This document shows, piece after piece, positions 33,947 through 37,744 of a stretch of 37,744 bases of DNA. The notes under the pieces are model-generated. The model saw nothing but the letters and a program-made list of their open reading frames with translations. It did not search any database and was not told the DNA's origin. How positions within the stretch are numbered: the first letter of the stretch is position 1; every line of letters starts with the position of its first letter. Source of the DNA: Bacteroidales bacterium (lineage in GTDB: Bacteria > Bacteroidota > Bacteroidia > Bacteroidales > F082); NCBI GenBank assembly GCA_017616675.1, contig JAFZXR010000049.1, positions 1 through 37,744 on the forward strand, given 5' to 3'. The position numbers were made by a program, and so were the translations under genes.

Positions 33947-35650
33947 ATGCGACATTATAACATACCGATATTTTTGCCCGAACTCGCATGCCCTTTCCGA
34001 TGCGTTTACTGCAACCAGTTTAGCATTACTGGAAAACAGCAACTACCTGATATTCAGGAGGTTAAAAATACGATAGATAAATATCTTGATTCCTTTAAAG
34101 AAAAAGACAGGTTTGTCGAGGTGGCGTTTTTCGGCGGCAATTTCACCGGTTTGCCCGAAAAAATGCAGGACGATTTCCTGAAAATTGTGCAGCCTTATCT
34201 TGAAAAAGGCGTTGTTGATGGCGTCAGATGTTCGACACGACCCGATTATATCGACGAAAAAAGGGTGAAAGTCTTGAAAAGTCTCGGTATGAAGAATATC
34301 GAGCTCGGTGCGCAGACGACTAACGATGTGATTTTGCAGAAATGCGGCCGCGGTCATACCTTTAAAGATATTGAAAACGCTTCGCAAATCATTGTGGATG
34401 AAGGAATTACGCTTGGCTTGCAGATGATGACAGGACTGCCGTTTGATACTTTTGAAGACGATATGCAGACGGCCAAAGATATTGTGCGGCTTGGCGCAAA
34501 GGAGACGAGGATTTACCCTTGCATTGTTGTGAAGGACACCGAGTTGGAAAAGCTTTATAACAAAGGTGAATACAAGCCTTTGAGTCTTGATGATGCTGTC
34601 GAGCAGTCGGCTACGCTTTACGAATATTTCAATGAAAATGATGTAAAAGTCTTAAGAATCGGACTTCACACCTCCGAAGATCTCAATGGTGCGGCTTATG
34701 TGGCCGGTCCGTATCACAAGAACTTCGCCGAGATGGTTTTCAGTCGTCTCTGGGGCCGTAAATTCGATAAAATGAATGTCGATTCCGATGAAATTTGTAT
34801 CGAAGTCCCTGAAAATGAATTGAATCACGCGATAGGGTATAAGGGGGAAAATAAACGGAAACTGGAACAACAATATAAAAACGTTACAATCAAATGTAGG
34901 GACGCGGCGCGCCACGTCCCTACGTGGTCCGAAACATGTCATACAATAATTGCCAGCTCCCTGATGCCCGATAAAGCAAAGGAAAATTTGTCCAAACTGG
35001 GCGATGTTGTGTGGCTGCAGCCCTCCGACAAGGCCTATCCTTCCATCTCGTCGCACCCCGATATTTTCTTCTTTTGCAAAGACGAAAGGCATTGTGACTC
35101 AGTGATTTGCGCGAAAAATGTCGATATTGATTTGCCACCTGAAATCGAGGTGATAAAAGGCGAAAAAGAAGTCGGCAAAAAGTACCCCGACACCGTCCCA
35201 TACAATGCAGTCGGAGTGGGTAACACATTGATACACAATATGTTATATACCGATTTGTCCATAAAAAATCTATATGGAAAAATATCAACAAAATCCGCGC
35301 AACTCTCTGTAAATCAAGGATATACGCGGTGTAATTTGTTGGCCTTGGATGAACGTGATTTCATCACTTCCGACATTGGAATAAAACGGGTGTTAGAGGC
35401 AAATGGATGCGATGTATTCTACGTCGACCCGCATCAGATCACGTTACCCGGACAGGATTACGGCTTCTTCCCTGGGTGCTGCGGACTTGTCGACGACACC
35501 GTGGTGGTGTGCGGAGCGTTGAAACATCTGAAGGAATGTAAGGAATTAAGAAAGTTCATTCGTCGTAATGGCATGAAAATCATTGAGTTATACGATGGCG
35601 AACTTGTCGATGTGGGAAGCATTTTCTTTATCAGGAAAACGAAAAAATAG
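33947..35650 (+). CDS. Elp3-like radical SAM protein fused to a C-terminal domain of unknown function
   Basis: N-terminal half (1-315) is a radical SAM enzyme of the Elp3-like/oxygen-independent type: C15, C19, C22 in LACPFRCVYCNQ bind the 4Fe-4S cluster, then VAFFGGNFTGLP, RCSTRPDYI, IELGAQTTNDVIL, LQMMTGLPFDT, TRIYPCIVVKDTELEKLY and the closing ELNHAIGYKGENKRKLEQQY, where stand-alone homologues end. The C-terminal half (about 330-567; IIASSLMPDKAKENLSKLG ... SSHPDIFFFCKD ... LPGQDYGFFPGCCGLVDDTV ... IIELYDGELVDVGSIFFI) looks like a separate protein family, which I recall as DUF6873-like but not surely. Residues 317-326 between them are encoded by a palindromic repeat. The frame is open throughout. 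Substrate unknown. Confidence 0.82.
   Translation: MRHYNIPIFLPELACPFRCVYCNQFSITGKQQLPDIQEVKNTIDKYLDSFKEKDRFVEVAFFGGNFTGLPEKMQDDFLKIVQPYLEKGVVDGVRCSTRPDYIDEKRVKVLKSLGMKNIELGAQTTNDVILQKCGRGHTFKDIENASQIIVDEGITLGLQMMTGLPFDTFEDDMQTAKDIVRLGAKETRIYPCIVVKDTELEKLYNKGEYKPLSLDDAVEQSATLYEYFNENDVKVLRIGLHTSEDLNGAAYVAGPYHKNFAEMVFSRLWGRKFDKMNVDSDEICIEVPENELNHAIGYKGENKRKLEQQYKNVTIKCRDAARHVPTWSETCHTIIASSLMPDKAKENLSKLGDVVWLQPSDKAYPSISSHPDIFFFCKDERHCDSVICAKNVDIDLPPEIEVIKGEKEVGKKYPDTVPYNAVGVGNTLIHNMLYTDLSIKNLYGKISTKSAQLSVNQGYTRCNLLALDERDFITSDIGIKRVLEANGCDVFYVDPHQITLPGQDYGFFPGCCGLVDDTVVVCGALKHLKECKELRKFIRRNGMKIIELYDGELVDVGSIFFIRKTKK
34896..34923. repeat. Family A palindromic repeat, in frame at a domain junction
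   Basis: Stem GTAGGGACG (34896-34904) with CGTCCCTAC (34915-34923), 28 nt long, the same length and layout as the copies at 22120 and 37228 with an A-to-G/T-to-C arm exchange that keeps pairing. It encodes residues 317-326 of the radical SAM fusion protein without breaking the frame. Confidence 0.85.
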
Positions 35651-35651
35651 T

Positions 35652-35659
35652 TATCTTTG
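35652..35659 (+). promoter_or_regulatory. -7 promoter box for the U32 gene
   Basis: TATCTTTG, followed by C, starts two bases after the radical SAM stop codon and lies 14 bp before the TTG start at 35674, giving a leader of only some ten bases. Confidence 0.65.
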
Positions 35660-35673
35660 CAAAAATTATCGAG

Positions 35674-37548
35674 TTGAAAAAGATAGAGCTACTTTCACCA
35701 GCGAAGAACCTTGAGGTCGGAATCGCCGCTATCAACCACGGCGCCGACGCGGTGTATATCGGCGGTCCGGGCTTCGGAGCGCGCGAGAAGGCGGGCAACA
35801 GCATCGAGGATATCGGGAAACTGTGCCGTCATGCCGCCATCTACAACGCGAAGGTCTACGTCACGCTCAACACTCTTTTGTTCGACAACGAGCTCGCGTC
35901 GGCGCGTAAGATCGCTTGGGATTGCTACAATGCCGGCGTCGATGCGCTGATCGTGCAGGACATGGCCCTCCTGGAGATGGACATGCCTCCGATAGCGCTT
36001 CATGCTTCGACGCAGTGCAACAACACGACGCCCGATAAGGTGAAATTCCTCGAAGACGTCGGCTTCGAACAGGTGGTGCTCGCCAGGGAACTCAGCCTCG
36101 ACCAGATAAGGGAGATCCGGGCCAAGACCACAGTGCCGTTGGAGTTCTTCGTCCACGGCGCGCTGTGCGTGAGCTACAGCGGACAGTGTTATCTGAGTCA
36201 CCTTATCGGGCGGCGTTCAGCCAACCGAGGGGCCTGCGCTCAGCCATGCCGACTGGCATGGAGCCTCGAGGACGAGACCGGCAAGGTGCTGATAAACAAC
36301 AGGTATCTGCTGTCGCTGCGTGATATGAATAACTCGAAAAACCTCGAGGCTCTCATCGACGCCGGCATCACTTCGTTCAAGATCGAAGGTCGCCTCAAAG
36401 ACGCCGACTACGTGAAAAACACCACAGCCTTCTACCGTCAGGCTCTCGACGAGATAATAGCGAGAAGGTCTGACCTGGAGCGCGCGTCACACGGCGCGTC
36501 AATGCCGGGCTTCACCCCGAATCTCGAGAAATCGTTCAATCGAGGCTTCACCGATTACTTCATTCACGGAAGACAAAAAAACATTGATGCTCCATATACG
36601 CCTAAGTCAATGGGTGAGCATATCGGCGAAATCACGAAAATCGACGGCAAACGATTGACTGTCAAACTGCTTGACGGCATCACACTCCACAACGGCGACG
36701 GCCTCTGTTTCCTCGACGAAAACAAAGAACTGCAAGGATTCAACGTCAACGGCGTCGACGGCAACGTTGTGCTCGCCTCAACCGTCATTCACCATCAACG
36801 TAAGCATTCGGGTAAAGAGGATTTCTCGACTACCACCTCACTGCGTTCGATGTCCGCTCGAAATGACGCTTTATATCGCAATTTCGACATCGTCTGGCAA
36901 AAATCCGTTGAAAATTCCAACGGCAACCGGAAACTCCCGATAAACCTTGAGCTCTCCGAGACCTCCAAGGGCTTCAAGCTGTCATCAGAAAATGTCAGCA
37001 TTTCCTTGCAATGCCCCAAAGACATCGCCAAAAATCCCGAAAAAGCCCTCGAAAACATCCGCACCAAACTGTCGCAATGGGGTGACACGAAATTCACCGT
37101 CAGCGACATCGAAATAAAATTCAACGACGTCTATTTCATCCCTGCCTCCATCCTCGGCGAGATGAAACGCCAACTAGTCACTGAATTGGAAAACGTGTTG
37201 GTGGCAAATCACCGCGCGGCACGCCCCGTAGAGACGCGCCATGGCACGTCTCTACAAACGGATTACCCGCAATCCGACCTATCATACCTCGGCAACGTCA
37301 CTAACGCCCTGGCCCGTCAATTCTATGAGAATCACGGCGTTACGCATATCGACGACGGCATGGAAAAGACGATGCCCGAAAGCGAGACAGTGGTGATGAC
37401 AACCAAACATTGCATCCGTTACGCCAACGGCCTTTGCTCGAAAGAAATCGGAAAACCTGCCACATCTTTATACCTCAGCAACGAACGCGGTCGTTTCCGC
37501 CTCGACTTCGACTGCAAAAATTGTTGCATGAAAGTGGTCAGTATTTAA
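35674..37548 (+). CDS. Peptidase U32 family protein (probable RNA hydroxylation factor), TTG start
   Basis: U32 proteins include RlhA (23S rRNA C2501 hydroxylation) and TrhP (tRNA uridine hydroxylation); this one most likely acts on RNA rather than as a protease. The TIM-barrel start KKIELLSPAKNLEVGIAAINHGADAVYIG, the cysteine cluster region FVHGALCVSYSGQCYLS ... RSANRGACAQPCR, SFKIEGRLKD and SFNRGFTDYFIHGR fit the family, and a C-terminal Cys set (CIRYANGLC ... CKNCC) suggests an iron-sulfur site. TTG at 35674 is the only start giving the conserved N-terminus, and the promoter box at 35652 agrees. Residues about 382-399 and 519-528 are encoded by two different dispersed repeats, so the protein carries two foreign linkers. 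Confidence 0.85.
   Translation: MKKIELLSPAKNLEVGIAAINHGADAVYIGGPGFGAREKAGNSIEDIGKLCRHAAIYNAKVYVTLNTLLFDNELASARKIAWDCYNAGVDALIVQDMALLEMDMPPIALHASTQCNNTTPDKVKFLEDVGFEQVVLARELSLDQIREIRAKTTVPLEFFVHGALCVSYSGQCYLSHLIGRRSANRGACAQPCRLAWSLEDETGKVLINNRYLLSLRDMNNSKNLEALIDAGITSFKIEGRLKDADYVKNTTAFYRQALDEIIARRSDLERASHGASMPGFTPNLEKSFNRGFTDYFIHGRQKNIDAPYTPKSMGEHIGEITKIDGKRLTVKLLDGITLHNGDGLCFLDENKELQGFNVNGVDGNVVLASTVIHHQRKHSGKEDFSTTTSLRSMSARNDALYRNFDIVWQKSVENSNGNRKLPINLELSETSKGFKLSSENVSISLQCPKDIAKNPEKALENIRTKLSQWGDTKFTVSDIEIKFNDVYFIPASILGEMKRQLVTELENVLVANHRAARPVETRHGTSLQTDYPQSDLSYLGNVTNALARQFYENHGVTHIDDGMEKTMPESETVVMTTKHCIRYANGLCSKEIGKPATSLYLSNERGRFRLDFDCKNCCMKVVSI
36817..36869 (+). repeat. Family B repeat with internal insertions, in frame in the U32 gene
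   Basis: Ordered blocks GATTTCTCGACT - TGCGTTCG - GCTCGAAATGACG match the dispersed family B repeat, interrupted by about 10 and 6 extra bases. It encodes roughly residues 382-399 (EDFSTTTSLRSMSARND), just before the family-conserved LYRNFD. The tatD copy at 4381 has the same block order with CTCGG in place of CTCGA. Confidence 0.65.
37228..37255. repeat. Family A palindromic repeat, in frame in the U32 gene
   Basis: Stem GTAGAGACG (37228-37236) with CGTCTCTAC (37247-37255), 28 nt. It matches the intergenic copy at 22120 at 26 of 28 positions by eye. It encodes residues 519-528 (VETRHGTSLQ) of the U32 protein. Confidence 0.88.
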
Positions 37549-37556
37549 AAAAGTTG

Positions 37557-37564
37557 TAAATTTG
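37557..37564 (+). promoter_or_regulatory. -7 promoter box for aspS
   Basis: TAAATTTG, followed by C, matches TAnnTTTG, 29 bp before ATG 37594. Confidence 0.6.
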
Positions 37565-37593
37565 CAATTTTGTAGAATATAACAATAAACGAT

Positions 37594-37744
37594 ATGTTTA
37601 GAACTCATACTTGTGGTGAACTTCGCATGGCCAACGTGGGTCAGGAAGTCACTTTGAGCGGCTGGGTGCAGCGCGTTCGCGACAAAGGCGCCCTGCTTTG
37701 GATTGATCTCCGTGATCGTTATGGTATTACACAACTCTTTATGC
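37594..37744 (+). CDS. aspS: Aspartyl-tRNA synthetase, N-terminal fragment cut by the window edge
   Basis: Only about 50 residues are visible: [19 protein letters not shown], then [20 protein letters not shown] and [10 protein letters not shown]. This is the start of the OB-fold anticodon-binding domain of bacterial AspRS, which charges tRNA-Asp. THTCGELR at the N-terminus followed by VTLSGWVxRxRDxGxLxFIDLRDRxGxTQ is diagnostic. Closely related AsnRS starts differ in the GWV region. The gene has its own promoter box and runs off the window. Confidence 0.93.
   Translation, partial: MFRTHTCGELRMANVGQEVTLSGWVQRVRDKGALLWIDLRDRYGITQLFM

Noticed and set aside
34896..34923. Radical SAM plus C-terminal domain as two genes split by a frameshift or assembly join
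   Set aside because: The frame is continuous through the palindrome and both halves are intact in the same frame, so a single fused protein is the simpler reading.
7773..37255. Palindromic repeats as a CRISPR array
   Set aside because: The copies are kilobases apart, without regular spacers, and lie within genes and at terminators.

Overview
The window looks like a chromosomal piece from an uncultured member of the Bacteroidales, probably gut- or rumen-type. This is inferred from three things: the Bacteroidetes -7 promoter box (TAnnTTTG) in front of nearly every transcription unit together with no visible Shine-Dalgarno sequences; two secreted proteins with type IX secretion (T9SS) C-terminal sorting domains; and best-known family matches to Bacteroidetes proteins (DUF4837 lipoprotein, viroplasmin-type RNase H, U32 protein, Elp3-like radical SAM protein). 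The DNA is almost fully coding. No gene-free stretch reaches 300 bases; the largest gap is between the MBL-fold gene and the PAD gene and holds a tRNA, its promoter and terminator, and a palindromic repeat.

Layout. 2-1759: 3' part of methylmalonyl-CoA mutase. 1831-3246: RNase H and a zinc-ribbon protein. 3206-6004 (minus): tcdA-tatD-phosphatase, coupled, then gpmA. 6078-7747: polysaccharide deacetylase and a DUF2135-like lipoprotein. 7834-9936 (minus): recG. 10029-21880: a long, tightly overlapping plus-strand series lysS - gingipain-like C25 protease - holB - lnt - dus - 5'-nucleotidase lipoprotein - GT9 glycosyltransferase - MBL-fold hydrolase. 21987-22058 (minus): tRNA-Glu(CTC). 22166-24466 (minus): secreted peptidylarginine-deiminase-like enzyme with a T9SS signal. 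24575-26317: MltD-type lytic transglycosylase. 26306-27298 (minus): DUF4837 lipoprotein. 27405-29344: two mevalonate-pathway kinase-fold genes. 29354-33846 (minus): a four-gene, translationally coupled operon of exported proteins of unknown function, ending in a large leucine-rich-repeat protein. 33947-37548: an Elp3-like radical SAM fusion protein and a U32 protein. 37594-end: start of aspS.

Most noteworthy. (1) Two families of short palindromic repeats are scattered through the window. Some copies sit between genes, where they double as terminators, and at least four sit in frame inside genes (tatD, radical SAM, and two in the U32 gene), supplying new peptide segments. One lies exactly at the junction of a two-domain fusion. 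(2) A gingipain-like protease and a PPAD-like deiminase, both carrying T9SS sorting domains, lie within 12 kb, echoing the Porphyromonas gingivalis cleave-then-citrullinate pair. (3) The four-gene exported operon appears built from one repeatedly duplicated domain plus a triplicated WW/LRR module and matches no system I know.
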